Shown here: in pieces, positions 35,156 to 47,549 of the stretch
How positions within the stretch are numbered: position 1 is the first letter of the stretch
How the letters are laid out: each line of letters begins with the position of its first letter
DNA from: Artocarpus heterophyllus
Lineage: Eukaryota > Streptophyta > Magnoliopsida > Rosales > Moraceae
Assembly: GCA_025403435.1 (NCBI GenBank)
Contig: CM046343.1
Span: forward strand, 29,061,742 to 29,125,741
DNA length: 64,000 nt
Direction: 5' to 3'
Translations under genes and position numbers: made by a program
Notes under the pieces: generated by a model
The model's database searches: none
What the model was told of the DNA's origin: nothing
What the model saw: only the letters and a program-made list of their open reading frames with translations

Positions 35156-36815
35156 AGGAATTAAACATTTTATTGTTGTGGTATTGTACAAATATATATT
35201 AGCTCACTATATTTCACCTTGAATTTACGTTTTCTAAAACTTTATACCATTTATTTACTATAATAATGTAAGTTATGGATTCTGAGTGAGAAATTCTGTG
35301 ATCAGCAAAATTATGTAGTATTTGGTTATTTTATTTTTAATTCTTAAATGTATATACAGGAACATAAAAAATCGTTCCTCACCCCTAAAACACATATAGT
35401 CACGTATTAGTTTGGTTTTTTTAGCTTAAAAAGAAAGAAGGCGGCCTTATTATACAACACGTGGCTAATTAGCAAATGGGCTTAAATTAGATAAACTAAT
35501 TAAAGGCGTTCAAAAGCATGAAATTAGAGGTTATTTGGCCATTAGTAAAATAGGACTAGGGAAGGCCGGCACACCACAAAGGGACCACAAATTCCCACCT
35601 ACTAATGCACTTTGAACTTTGAAGCAAAAACGTTTTTGTTTTCCTTGGAGTGCTAATTTCTGATTTGGGTTTGGGCTGGATTTACCAAAACTATGGAAAT
35701 AGATAGAAGGAAAAAGATCAACATCAATCACTTCACCATTTATGCAAAATTTTCATGTTTTCTTTTTGGTGGAAAAAAAAATTCATGTTTTTTATGTGGG
35801 AGTTTATGCATAATGCATGTGGCTAAATAATATGTTGAAGCTGAAAAATAATACTCTTCTATCTCAAATCATAGTCTTGATTTGAAAAACTTTATTGTTG
35901 TGTTAGGACTAGTTACGACTTTATATGGTTGTCGGTATCAATATGATTCTTAAATAAGACTTATATTTTTGCCGACTAAAAAAATGAATAGTAGCAACTA
36001 GAAAACAATTATATAATTCATCTTTAAGTAGCTCTCTCTCCCTCTCTTTCCCCACAACCTCACTCAATCTTCGCCCGTAAAAACTATATAAAAAATGCAT
36101 GCTTGATCACTCAACTCCAACGAGTACCACAAGTCCAAACTCAAGTTTAAAAACAAAAGAAATTTGTTTTCTTTTCTTTGAAATGATGGAGCAAGGAAAT
36201 AACATGGGAATTGGCTATATGAATAAAATTGTGTCGACTTATTTATTGTGATGCACATGATGATTATTTAATACTACGAGGGGTCAAAGATGTGGACGTA
36301 ACAACTGTATGAACGGCCAATATTAATACTAAAAATGAGAACACAGCCACTTGTTTGGTGCCTACTGAGGGGCCTCACGAGTCACCACAGCACTATATAA
36401 GCTAGCTTCCAAGAAAATCCAACCCCATGGTCTCCATCAATAGGGCACAGATATGACTAGAGCTTGGACCACCACATCTGCCTTGGCCTTGTTTCTTTTG
36501 TTGATGAAGGAAACTCCTGAAAATTGACCTCCATTTGCTTCAAAATAATAATAATAAGGGGTATTAAGCCAAAAACAAAACAAAAATCAAGATGGTTAAA
36601 TGGGGGAGATAAAAGGGACGGTAATTTTTCTTAATTTGGTTGTTTCTTAATCTGTTTCGTGGGTTTAACCCCTTCCTACTAAAGTTTACCTAGAAATCTA
36701 CGACATATTTATTGGCAGGAATAAAACGTGTTATTAATTAGGTTAAATATCACTTTTTAAGTTAGTTATTCAGGCGTACTCCTTTAAGTTGAAATACAAG
36801 TAATTTTTTTGAGTA
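35156..36815. other. Intergenic DNA with one promoter-like spot
   Basis: Mostly featureless AT-rich DNA. At 36394-36400 there is a TATATAA box, 53 nt before a 24-codon frame with a signal-peptide-like sequence (listed separately). I see nothing else. Confidence 0.45.
36453..36527 (+). CDS. Possible small secreted peptide or first exon (24 codons)
   Basis: ATG to TGA encodes MTRAWTTTSALALFLLLMKE followed by TPEN. The start has a basic residue and then a hydrophobic run resembling a secretory signal. A TATATAA box lies 53 nt upstream, and the intervening leader has no ATG in this frame (an earlier ATG at 36427 opens a frame of nine codons). Short frames like this arise by chance, so the call is weak. 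No family is recognised. Confidence 0.2.
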   Translation: MTRAWTTTSALALFLLLMKETPEN

Positions 36816-38070
36816 AATTACATTGGCATCCTCAATGTTTTAGTAAAATAACAAAGACCAAAAACTAATTACACTGACATCTCTTGACTATTCAAAAAAA
36901 ATACAAAACACTTGTTCTGTTAGTTGACCATTAATTTTGTTTAAAAAGCGAAAAATGCTGCTCTATCCATCAAAAAACGTTTTTAGTGATTTATCCTACT
37001 AGCAATGATGATTTTACTCTTTTATGACATTAAAAAATGAGTTTAAATTCCCTTAAAATGAGTTTAAATGATTTGTATACACTTGTAATCATAAATTTTA
37101 CTGTAAGAGTGAATAGAATTTTTTTCTGTTCTTTTTTCTCCGAAAATAATAATTATGTCTATAATAAGATAAAAGCCCACAATTTCAATCTCCATTTCAA
37201 AAAAGAAAGTCCACAATTAATTCGTCGAGCATATAACATTCAAATCCACACTTTCAATTTTTAATGTTAGTTGTTATATAAACTAATTAACAATCACACA
37301 AAGTAATCACAATCATACAAATAAAATCAAAATCACACAACAATCTCAACAAAACTAAAACAATTAGTTCCAACAAAAACTAAGACTAATTAATTACAAA
37401 AAAATAAAAACTCAATTATAGAAAATGCTCTATATTTTTTTTCATAAAACTTTAAAGGTTATAAACCAAATTATAATTTCCCAAAAAAAATTATAAAAAA
37501 TTTTAAAAAAATGATATTGTTTTGGGGGAAAAACAGAAAAAAAAATAAATTTGAACATGTATTTAAGAAAACAAAAAAAAATCTCACTCTCTGTCTCTCT
37601 CTGTCACTCCCCCATCCTCCCTCTTTCTTTGTCTGTTGATTTAGGCCAGGAAGTCTAGGGGGCCTCTAGGAGGGGGCAAATCAGGATGGTAAGGGCAGGG
37701 AGGAGGGTGTGAAGTAGGGTGGGCAAAGCCTAGGGCGATGGAGTGGAACTGGGTAATGTGGTGGAGTGTGGGTAATGAATGACAGGGAAAGGACTGGGGG
37801 TGGGGAGTGGACGGATAGGAAGTCTAGGCGAGAGATGTTGGTGACAGGGTCAGGGTGGGGGGCGCTATTTATCTAAGGAAAAAAAGAGCAGATATTTGGG
37901 ATGGCTTAGATTAGAACTTTTTAGAGCATGGATGAGATTAAAAAGAATATTTTAGCCGTTTCAAATTAAAAACTAATTAATAGAGTTAAGTTTAAGGGAT
38001 GTTAATGTAATTAGTTTTGATCAAGAGGGTGCTTCTTCTATTTTGACAAAATTAATCAGAAAGTATTGTG
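36816..38070. mobile_element. MULE-like element with long imperfect terminal inverted repeats
   Basis: The left arm contains GTAAATTACATTGGCATCCTC and AAAAACTAATTACACTGACA; the right arm (about 37900-38070) contains, inverted, GATGTTAATGTAATTAGTTTT and AGAGGGTGCTTCTTCTATTTTG. The arms are about 150 bp with moderate identity. The interior is AT-rich at first, then G-rich at 37640-37870 with no recognisable gene. Confidence 0.4.
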
Positions 38071-38423
38071 TTATATATTCAATTAGAATAAATAACTCGC
38101 TTAGTCCCTAATTTTCTTAAAAAAATACAATTTGATCCCCAAACCTTATTTATTTATTTATTTGGGTCTATCCGTTAAAAAAAATGCAATTTAGTCCATA
38201 GCCATTAAGTTTAACTGTTACAAAATGTTTTGACTATTTTAACGAGGGAATTTTAGTAAAGTATCTAATATTGTTTTAAAGAAATTCAAATTAAAACATA
38301 TTTCTTTAAAAAGTTAAATTTAAAATGTAAAGAAATAAAAAAAAATATCAGCAAAACAATAAAAAAAAAAACAAAAAAAGAAACAAAAAACTGAGAACCT
38401 AACGTTATAATAAGAGCAGACTA

Positions 38424-38532
38424 GCCAAATACTTTTGGTTTGAGTATTTGAATAAAGATTTAAATTTTTATGAGAAAAAATACTCTAACAAAATGATTCA
38501 AACCGTAATTCAAACTACGCCCATAAACACCC
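38424..38532. repeat. MITE family B, copy 2
   Basis: Contains GGTTTGAGTATTTGAATAAA, TTTAAATTTTTATGAGA and AAAATGATTCAAACCGTAAT, matching the copy at 45864-45965 in the same orientation and 15227-15335 in reverse. Confidence 0.6.
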
Positions 38533-38878
38533 CACCCCCTGACCTCCCCCCTCCTGATCTTTCTCCGTCCACCCGCCATTTGCTGCCAACTCTACCATCA
38601 GTCTGTCATTGTCCGTTCTTCGAAGCCCCCACCTCTTTGCCCCTCACTCACCGTGAACCGCCATCAATTAAGGCCAGACAGTCGCGATATTTCCCATCGT
38701 CACAGTCCCTCTCTGCTGCTCCGCCATCGTCACTAGGAGCACCATTCACCTCAAAATTATCCGTCAACCAAAACTCCATGTCCCCGACCAAACAATGACA
38801 TCGAAATCCCCTCGTTCTTCCACGTCATCTCCTCTGTCTCAGCCATTTCGCCTCTGCCCGCCGCCAGAACCGCTGCAA

Positions 38879-39130
38879 GGTGAGGGCGAAAGAAGGGGGT
38901 CATGTGGGGCTATGGCGACGCGGGGTCGGGCTGGCTATCACTAGATGACGGTGAAAGCAAAGGGAAGGGGGTTTGTGTGGGGCAACGGCGACACCAGGCT
39001 AGACTGGCCGTCGCTAGGTGAGGGTAAAGGTGAGAGAAGGGAGTCCCTATCGCTGGTTGAGGGTGAAGGTGAGGGCAAAGGGGTCGTGTGGGGCAATGGC
39101 GATGCGAGGCCGGGACTAGCTATGGCAGGG
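38879..39130. repeat. GC-rich minisatellite, about 70-bp unit
   Basis: Three full and one partial imperfect units start with GGTGAGGGC/GGTGAAAGC and share the phrases GTGTGGGGCAACGGCGA and CTGGCCGTCGCTAG (variants GTGGGGCTATGGCGACGC and GTGTGGGGCAATGGCGATGC). Unit starts lie near 38879, 38949, 39017 and 39063. Confidence 0.6.
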
Positions 39131-39425
39131 TGAGAATAAAGGTGAGGAAAGGGAGGTCGGGTGGGGAGGAAGGCGGCGGGGTTCTTTGCTCTGTTTGATT
39201 TATAGTACAAAGAGAGAAGGAGATGGGGAGAGAGAGTGAGAGAAGAGGGTCGGAGAGAGAAAAAAATTAGAAAAATTGAAATAAAATCTTTTTTTAATAT
39301 ATTAATTATTTTGAATGGGTAATTTGATAACTTTGATTAAAAAGGATCCAACAATTATTTCTTTTAGAGATTAAATTGCATCTTTTTTAAATAGTTAGGC
39401 CTAAATAAAGCACCAAAAAAAAGAT

Positions 39426-41060
39426 CTATTTGTCTTTTTTTTTTTCCCTCGCAAAAGTGGAATGTTTGAAATCTAACTTTTTAGAGGTTGTAATCTTCTA
39501 TATCACTTAAATAAAACTCATTTTAGGCCGTATGTGTATATTTAGTAGGATATTAATCTTTTTGGACTATCTATTTTAAATTAATTCAAAACTTATACTT
39601 TTGATTTTGGATCTTATCTAATTTATATATTCAAATTTAATTTAATACATAAATTTATACATTCTCTCAATTGATATTCAATTTTGACCTAAAAATTACC
39701 CAAAATACCCTTTAAATTCAAAAATAAGAAAACTTTACAAATTTAAAGAAACCTAATATTAAGATTTTTACTTCAAAAATGTATAGAAGATCTTTAAAAT
39801 AGGTTTCTTGTGTGTTTTTGTTTTTTGTTTTTTGTTTTTTTTTAAAGTTTTAATTTTTCTTTATTTTACTAAATGATAATTTGGTCAGGTCAAAATCAAC
39901 TATTAATTGAAGAAATGTATAAATTTGTTTATTAAATCTAATATGAAGATATTAATTTGATGAAATTTAAAATCGAAGGTATAATGTTTAAATAAACTTA
40001 AAATACATGTTATAAAAAGATAAAAAAAAACCTTATATATAATACTTGCATACATATATGTATATATAGAAACTTGTTTATGGTTCTTTGGAGAACTGTA
40101 ACTCCACATAGTATATAGAAGTGAGAATCATAACATGGTATTTATTTAATATATAATAATGACGTTGTAGAGGCATAACAATAATATGAAATAATTAAAA
40201 TTTTTTGGAGTTACACTTATTCAATGTTAGTAGTATGTTGAATAAATATTGTATTACGTAATAATATGGTTCTCGTTGGAAGACTATAACAAAAACAATA
40301 TATATATGAGTTTTCAATAGTTGTATTTCACCGATGGTTCCTGATTTAATTACGATGACATAAAAAGCATACTTAATTATATTTGATGATGTGATGCTTA
40401 TATGACTTACAACAACAGGTTTAGCCTTGAGTATTATTCAAAAATACTCTTTATATCAACAAGTTATAACCGAGAAGATGGACTGAGATCACGAACTCGA
40501 ATCAAAATGTTTATATGGTTTGCCATATGACTTGAGTGGAATGCACTAATTGTAATCTCCGACATTGATGGAACAATAACTAGACAGCTCCCGATCTTCA
40601 TGGTTTCTAATTTCTAGAAAAAGGGTGTTATTATGAACTGCTCAAAGTCCATCTTTTGCCAAACTTGATATTGTGTATGCTTTGTGAACTATGGACTCAT
40701 TTGAAAGTTTGATAATGTCTAATAAGTAGAGTGTTTATTATTCCACGTCAATTGTTTCACAAGTATAGCGGGGTTTAAACCGCATGAGGTTAAAAAAAAG
40801 ACTTTTTACAAATTATGTCCGAAGAGGCATAAAAGTCATATATATGGTTAAAATTGCTCATATTATCTAAAAAATCTGTCTTGATGTTTTTCTCTCATAT
40901 GATTCTATTTCTATCTCTCTTGTGGTTTTATTTCTCTCCTTGATTTTGTTTTTCTTCCCTAATAATTAGTTTAACTCTTCTACTTCTAGTCTTGGATAGA
41001 TCTATAACAAAATTTTGAAACCCCATTGAACAACAGCCCTTTTGAGTTAGTCAAAGCAGG
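39426..41060. other. AT-rich intergenic DNA
   Basis: I see no gene, array or clear repeat; homopolymers and degraded low-complexity sequence only. Confidence 0.4.
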
Positions 41061-41330
41061 CTTATGAAGCCTACTTTATACCATATAGGTCCTTATTTAG
41101 TCTACAAATATGATTAGGCTTTTTTGGGCCTCATTTTGAAAAGTCTCATGCTAGTTTTTATTCAAAGAGGCATTATTCATATCAATTTGTTTTATGTCAA
41201 ATCCAGTTTAACAAATGTAAATACGGCTTTGATTGTTGAGGGCTTTGCAACTGAAACAAAAGTATCAAAATAATCAAGTGCTGCTGTTTTTTAGAAACTC
41301 TTTGCTACCGGTCTGGCTTTGAAATCGTTC
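41060..41330 (-). pseudogene. Decayed Ty1/copia reverse transcriptase fragment
   Basis: Read on the minus strand, the block translates piecewise to ARPVAKSF, then (after stops) ALDYFDTFVSVAKPSTIKAV and KQIDMNNASLNK. This is the order and wording of the copia RT N-terminal region (KARLVAKG..., ...DYFDTFAPVAK..., QLDVNNAFL). Several stops and frame breaks separate the pieces, and no LTR is recognisable nearby, so it is a short relic. Confidence 0.6.
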
Positions 41331-41534
41331 CTCTAATTTGTTAAGCCGGAGATGTGGTTGGGCTTTGGGACGATTAGAAAGATTTCGTGTACATTATTTT
41401 CACTAAATGATTTTGCTCTCAAAATTACTATCACTTAATTATTTATACTGCCTGTGTTTTTTGAAGCGCCAATAAAACAACGCCACAATGGTTGCCCATG
41501 CAAAATAAAAAGACACTTGTTCGAGAGGCTTGAG

Positions 41535-41765
41535 AACAGGGACGGAGTTACACATAGACCAAGGTGAGCGACCGTCCCTTGAACTTTTTTTCTTTCAATA
41601 TTGTATATAAAATCTTATTATTAGAATTACTTTCTACTCCTCCCCATCTATTCTTATTCCACCCTCCTTAAAATTATATATCTCTTTTATTTAATTTTTT
41701 TTTATAATATTAGTATACGCTTCGTCCCTCTTGGTTAAACTATCTCGCACCGTCCTTGCTTGAGA
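41535..41765. repeat. Degenerate small interspersed element, family C copy 3 (reverse orientation)
   Basis: Starts CAGGGACGGAGTTACACATA and ends CGCACCGTCCTTGCTTGAGA. Internally GTATATAAAATCTTATTATT and CCTCCTTAAAATTATATATC match, in reverse order, the landmarks of the copies at 3648 and 3990. Confidence 0.45.
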
Positions 41766-43033
41766 GACAAGCAATTGACAATGGTCTACCTGCATCTTTG
41801 TTTGCCTTTGAAGCTGTCAAAAACAGCTTACACCTCACCAAAATTAATAAAACTAATATTTATCACTTTGTTTTTTGCACCGATGAAAATTGGATTTATT
41901 AAAAGAGAAATATCAAGCCGCGGTACTTTGAACAAGTTGTCCCAACCAATTCTCAATAGTCGCCGTCATCCTTCATGGACCAAAATTAATGTTTTAGTCT
42001 CAATCCATTTCTTTAATTCCTGTGAAAATATAGGAAGAGCCTGTAACTTTTTTCGTTCAATAATATAATTCTATTCATTTGTTCATATAACTTTTAAATT
42101 ATTTATATATAATACAGTATAATATTATAAATTACATTTTAACAAACTGAATGTCGTAAAACCAATGAATAAAGTCACATTTCAAATGAAAAAAGTTACA
42201 AAACCAAAAAATATATAGGACAAATTAAAACAGAAAAGAAAAGGAAAAAAAGCACATTTACCACGATTTTTTTTCTTGTTATCAGATATTTCTTTTTTAG
42301 TAAATTTAATTAATGTATTTGGCCTTATGAATTTATAGCTTAGGTCAATAGTCAAATTGGTCCAATTTCCTGAATAGAAAAACAAGAAACATGCATATCC
42401 CCGAATACTGTGGTCATTTCCACGAAATAATAAAAAAAGTGGAATTTGAGTGTGCCCTATTCAAACTTGGCTTTGGTAGTGGTTGGAGCTGACGAAGTCA
42501 GACTCATCCAAATAGTTCTTTTTTTGGGCAACTAGATATCCAATAGTGTTATGCACAAGAAAATAACAAGTTAACAAATTCATTCTCTTTAAATTTTTAT
42601 GCTCCTCAATTATAATTAAAAAAAAAAACAATATGGCACGCTTCTATCAAAAGGGCAGGATGAATATTGCTAAAAAGGGTTGCATTAGAATCCATTATAA
42701 CGAACAAATTTCAATTAAACAATTTAATAATATATATTAGGTATAATATAAATATTACAGTTTGGATTTGCGGATTAGTAAATGCTCATCTCGTAATTTA
42801 ATCTATAGTCCTAATCTGTTACCAATTTGAAAATTCATCCAATTCTAAAATTTGAAGAATTAGTTTTAAACAAGTTTGTAAATTTGATAAACGTTCATGG
42901 TCTTATATTTTTCTTAAAAGAAAAAAAAAAAGAAAAGAAAATCTTACCCTTAATTTCATAAATTGAAATGTCAAGCAACATTGAATTAATAGGATGTTTA
43001 CAGCATAATTAGAACCATAAAAAACGATTCATA
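41766..43033. other. AT-rich intergenic DNA
   Basis: No gene seen. The 102-codon frame at 41760-42068 has no recognisable protein character. Confidence 0.4.
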
Positions 43034-43207
43034 GGGTGTTTGAAATGGTGGTGAGAACCAATAGTGGGAACCACTTTTACTGTAGCATGTGAGAGTTTTA
43101 TACTGTAGTATATTTTTTTATTGTTACTGTAACAAGTGAGAGCTTTACACTGTTTATAACTGAGATTGTGGTAGGAACTGAATGGTTCCCACCACTACCA
43201 AACACCC
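43034..43207. mobile_element. hAT-like MITE, copy 1
   Basis: 174 bp with terminal inverted repeats GGGTGTTTG...CAAACACCC extended by GGTGGTGAGAACC against GGTTCCCACCACTACC. The interior has two copies of the TACTGTAGCATGTGAGAGTTT-like core. It is the reverse complement of 47550-47710 along its full length. Confidence 0.75.
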
Positions 43208-45325
43208 CCTCAATCTATTTTTTGTTACAGAGTTTTTTTATCGTAAAATTTAAAACATAAGTAGTCTAAATCACACTTTTATGGCTCTAAAACATGTTTA
43301 CTTGTGGGCCACATATGAGATTAGTGTGTTTATAATGACCAGAAGTTGAAAGTCAAACAGATTTGTTTGATGACGCGTCGCCTACACAAGTCGTTCAACT
43401 AGGCTTGCCGAAAAGACTTTCACCGGTCAACTACGTTTTCCTGTCCCCTCTGTATCATTAGCTCATGTCGTGTTGTAAATAAGAAGTTATTAATGTAACA
43501 TTAATCTCTTTTTGAAAGGAAAAAAAAAAAAAGAAATTGTCTAAAGTAGAAAAAGAAGACTCTTGTAATTAACGGCTAAAACAGAGTGTCATGTCACATC
43601 TTTTCAACTCATGAATCCATAATTTGGAAAATGTAATAATTTATTTAATTTTTGGAAAATCGTTACATGCAAAATCATTTTGCAATTAAATAAGCTTTTT
43701 GGTGTACAGTAAAAAAAAGATAAAAGGGAAAAACAAATTTTTTTATGGGCAAATTGGTCGTTTCACATCTTAATTAATCGAAAGTAATTTCTAATGCAAT
43801 GAGGCTAGCATCGTCAATTACGTAGTGGCACTTCCTTGTCATATTAATTAGTATTAAAGATATCTTAGAAGAAGTTAAAAGTCCACGGTTATTCATTTTT
43901 TACCATATATTGAAAATTTTATGAGGATACAAAAAGTGTAAACTTTGGTTTCTTTAAAAGCTCCAAAAAGAAAATGGAAAATTCAATGTTAGACGCTCTG
44001 TGTGGAAAGTCACACGAAGCTTTCCAATTTACAAAATGTAAACTTTAATTTTCTTTAAAAGCTCCTAGAATAAAATGGAAAATTCAATGTTAGACCCTCT
44101 TATGTAGTAAAAACATTTATGGAATTGGAAAGTCACACGAAGCTCAGAACCCAAACCACAATGTTAGACCCTAAACCCAAATTAGAACAAAGACTTCAAA
44201 AACAAACAACAAAAACCCACTTTTAGTCTTTTTTTTAACCCAAAAAAAAGAGAAAATCTTAAAACAAAATAGACCACCCAACCAAATCTGAGGGAAAAAG
44301 AGCCAACACAACTTTACATTACCAACCGGTAGATTGCCAAATCAGTCTCACTCATAGAAAAACGATAGAAAGCGAGTTACAAACTCCCATAGAAGACTAA
44401 AAAAAGACTACTTTAGCATATAATAACAAGAAACTTCTATAAAAGAAAAAGAAAAAGAAACTACTTTAGAAAATTCTTAGCAAAAAACCTACTTTAGCAA
44501 ATAGTAATAATAAACTACTTTAGCATCATAATCATAATCATAATACTAATAATAACAATACAAAAATTGCATAAAATAATAGATATTGCTATTCATTATG
44601 TAAACAATATCAGTAGTTTTAAAAATGTGAACAAAATAAAATATTTGGTATCAATTAGTTTTTTTAAATAATAAAAAACGAGACTACCCTAAAAGTCAAA
44701 TTGGGTTTCAAAATTTCATACCTATTTTTCTTTCTCCTCCCCTTTCTCTGTCTCTCCTTTCTCTTTGGATTCTTTCTCTACTTTCTCTCTCTTCATTTTT
44801 ATTTCTCTCTCCTCTAACTCCCTCTCTCCCCCTGTTTTCTTTCCTCTGGTTTTCCCCGTTTGTCTCCTACTCCATCAATGATAGAAGCTTCAACAGAGGA
44901 GCTTCTCGACTACTTCATCAATGGCACAAGCTCCGACGGTGGATCTTCGATTCTTTCTCCGTTTTTAAGCCGTTGGATCTTCATTTTTGCTCACCGCCAT
45001 CATGGATCTTCATCGAATCGTCTTGGAAAGCTCGTTGTCATGGGATCGTCATGGATCTTTGTTGGATCCCCTTAGAAAGCTCGTCATGGAGATCGAATCG
45101 ACGACTGCTCCATCGTGATTGCAGAGAATCCGAAGCTGTTGTGATCTCAACTACACTATCGGGATCTCATCGGTTGTTCGTCACGATCTCAACTGCTCTG
45201 TTGAAATCTCGTCGGTTGTTTATTGAGATTTCAGCTGCTACGACAATCTTCATTGATAGTGTACGACGGCGGGGCCTCGAGCAACAATTGACACGACGAG
45301 TTTGAATGCCACAGTCATATTTAGG
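43208..45325. other. Intergenic DNA with a CT-rich block and a short repeat-bearing GC-rich patch
   Basis: 43208-44700 shows nothing beyond AT-rich sequence and a loose 60-bp direct duplication (AGTCACACGAAGCT at about 44008 and 44131, each with TTCAATGTTAGAC in its neighbourhood). 44740-44870 is strongly CT-rich. 44880-45310 has a coding-like composition, but its open frames (44860-45075 and 44973-45305) overlap in different phases and contain three imperfect 42-bp repeats (GATCTCAAC...CTCATCGGTTGTT, about 45141-45270). No family is recognised; it could be a captured gene fragment or chance. Confidence 0.35.
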
Positions 45326-45867
45326 GTCAGTTTAGTAAATAGATTTGAATTAGTGATTTGATTTGAGTCAGTATGATTTGAATTAGAATTTGAGTTAGTG
45401 ATTTGAATTGTTATCCGAATGACTTTTGTACGTGTAATTAAGTTTTAATCTAAGTATAGAATAAAATTGAAATTTGTGTTTGAAGAGGTAGTGAAAATAG
45501 TTTTTGATTTATTAACAAATCTAGTAAAATTTTAATGTTAATGATCCTAAAATAATATATAATATAGATCTTGATTTATTCCTCTTCTCACTAGGAACAC
45601 AATGAAAAAGAAATTATTTCAATTAAATATCAAATGAATAAGTTATAGTTTTTTCCTCAAATATAAAAGAGAAAATTTCAGTTTTTACATAGAAAAGATA
45701 TCCGAATATTAAAAGTTTTAGGGGATGAGAACTCTAAAACCTTGGATTCTTGATACTCAAAGAATTTAAATTTTGAATAAAACAAACACGTATCTAAATG
45801 GTTCTTGATACTCGAATCTAAATTTGAGTCTATTGAGTCCAAATAATACATGAAACAAACATACCTG
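45326..45867 (-). mobile_element. 542-bp non-autonomous element (family D), copy 2, inverted
   Basis: Full-length reverse-complement match of 23147-23688 and the same length by my count. Its right end abuts a family B MITE with an overlap of about 4 bp. Confidence 0.65.
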
Positions 45868-45965
45868 TTTGGTTCGAGTATTTGAATAAAGATTTAAATT
45901 TTTATGAGAGAAAATACTGTAGCAAAATGATTTAAATCGTGATTCAAACCACGAGACAAATACAC
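45864..45965. repeat. MITE family B, copy 3
   Basis: Contains GGTTCGAGTATTTGAATAAA, ATACTGTAGCAAAATG and GATTCAAACCACGAGACAAA. Best preserved of the three copies in the interior; directly adjoins the family D element. Confidence 0.6.
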
Positions 45966-46484
45966 TTTTAGTGTTTTTCAGTTTTTGCAGGTTTTTCGTT
46001 TTCTTTTTTGTTTTGTTTATGAACTGCATTTTAGTGATTTTTTCCGATGGTTAATGCTCAATTAAGGTACTAGGCTAATTTTTTATCATTAATGTTGAAA
46101 TATAAGACATACTAAAGGGTAAAATATGGCCAATGTTTAAAGCACCGAAAGGCTGGTGAGAAGTATTTTGTGGTCCAAAAAGAATAATGCGTCATCTGAC
46201 ATTTGATTATTCAAAAAAGACAAGGACAAAAACTAATGCCCGTGACTAATGACCATGTGGAAAAGACGAAAGAAGAAATAAATGTTTAAAGTTTGCTTAA
46301 AAAAAGGGAACTTTACATTTTGGATATATGAAAAAAAAAGAAATTCTATATATGATAGAATACAATTCTTAATAGTTGGATTCTCATTAAGTTATAGGGA
46401 ATTTATTATACCTTGTTAATTTAATATGGTGTTTAGAAAAATGGTTTGAATTAGTGATAATACTGTATTTCCATTTCTACGTTA

Positions 46485-47495
46485 ATAATGTATTTTACGA
46501 TCGCCGGCAGCCCGCTAAGGTCGTCGGTGAATTTTTATATTTACACGGTATACAATATTATCATAGTAATATTGTATCTCTTAGCCATGACGTTCTGGTG
46601 AAGTAGCCAGTAAATACGATATTATTCTAATAATACTGTATTTTTCGGTCGTCGATGGTCCAACAAAGTTATTGATGGATTTTCATATTCATACAATAAT
46701 ATAATATTACTAGAGTACTATTGTGTTTTTTGACTATCGCTGTTCGACGAAGTCACCGGTGAATTTTTACATTTATATAGTAAGTACAGTATTTACAGGT
46801 GTATTTCTCGCTGTTGCGTGGTTCGACGAAGTCATAGGTGAATTTTTATATTTACATGGTAAATAAAATTATTTGTTAGTAAATATTTTATTTCTCGACC
46901 GCCGGTAGTCCAGCAAAGTCGTTGGTGAATTTTTGTATTACATGGTAAATATTTCTTGGTAAATATTGTATTTCTCAGCCGTCGGCGCTTAGACAAAGTC
47001 GTCGATAAATTTTGTATTGCATTTTAAATACGTTATTTTTGGTTAAATAATGTATTTCTTGGCTACCGATGATCTGACAAAGTCGCCAGTTAATTTTTAT
47101 ATTTCATGGCAAATACAGTATTTTTTAGTAAATATTATTTTTTTCAACGACTTACGATTTAGTGAAGTCGCTAGAGAATTTTTTGTATTACATTGTAAAT
47201 ACAATATTTCTTGATAAATATTGTATTTTTAGGTAGACGACGGTTCAATAAAATTGCTGGTGCATTTTTATATTACATGGTAAATGCAATATTTCTCCAT
47301 AAATATTGTATTTTTTGGCCGCTTATGGTACGACGAAGTTGTCGGTAAATTTTTGTATTACACCGTATTTTTCGATAAATATTATATTCCTCGACTGCTT
47401 GAGGTTTGACGAAGTCGCTAGTGAATTTTTTTATTTACATGATAAATATGATATTTTCTGATAAATATTGTATTTTTTGACCATCGACGGTACCA
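46485..47495. repeat. Minisatellite array of about twelve units, roughly 82-bp period
   Basis: Each unit has a GC-rich core of the form CGACGAAGTCGCCGGTGAATTT followed by an AT-rich part (TTTTATATTTACATGGTAAATA, then AATATTGTATTTCTCG). Core positions: about 46515, 46603, 46664, 46748, 46830, 46914, 46994, 47079, 47163, 47248, 47333 and 47409. Units are diverged by perhaps 20-30 percent. No frame is kept open across units, so it is not a repeat protein. Confidence 0.75.
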
Positions 47496-47549
47496 ACGAG
47501 GAAGGAGAATGAGATATATAGAGGATAAAGAGGTGACGGTAGTTGAAGG

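Larger units (their letters stand above)
38095..39425. mobile_element. Second MULE-like element with GC-rich interior
   Basis: The left arm has TTAGTCCCTAATTTTCTTAA, AATTTGATCCCC and AAAATGCAATTTAGTCC; the right arm (39330-39425) has GATCCAACAATTATTTC and GAGATTAAATTGCATCTTTTTT, roughly the inverse. The interior carries a MITE at its left end, a C-rich stretch at 38520-38880 and a G-rich minisatellite at 38879-39130. The proline-rich frame at 38448-38798 is most likely a by-product of composition. It may have captured host DNA, but no source gene is recognised. Confidence 0.4.

Noticed and set aside
38448..38798. 116-codon proline/serine-rich frame
   Set aside because: Lies in C-rich DNA of a MULE-like element; reads as low-complexity and starts inside a MITE.
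46485..47495. CRISPR-like or repeat-protein reading of the 82-bp array
   Set aside because: Units are contiguous diverged tandem repeats without unique spacers, in a plant nuclear context, and no frame stays open.
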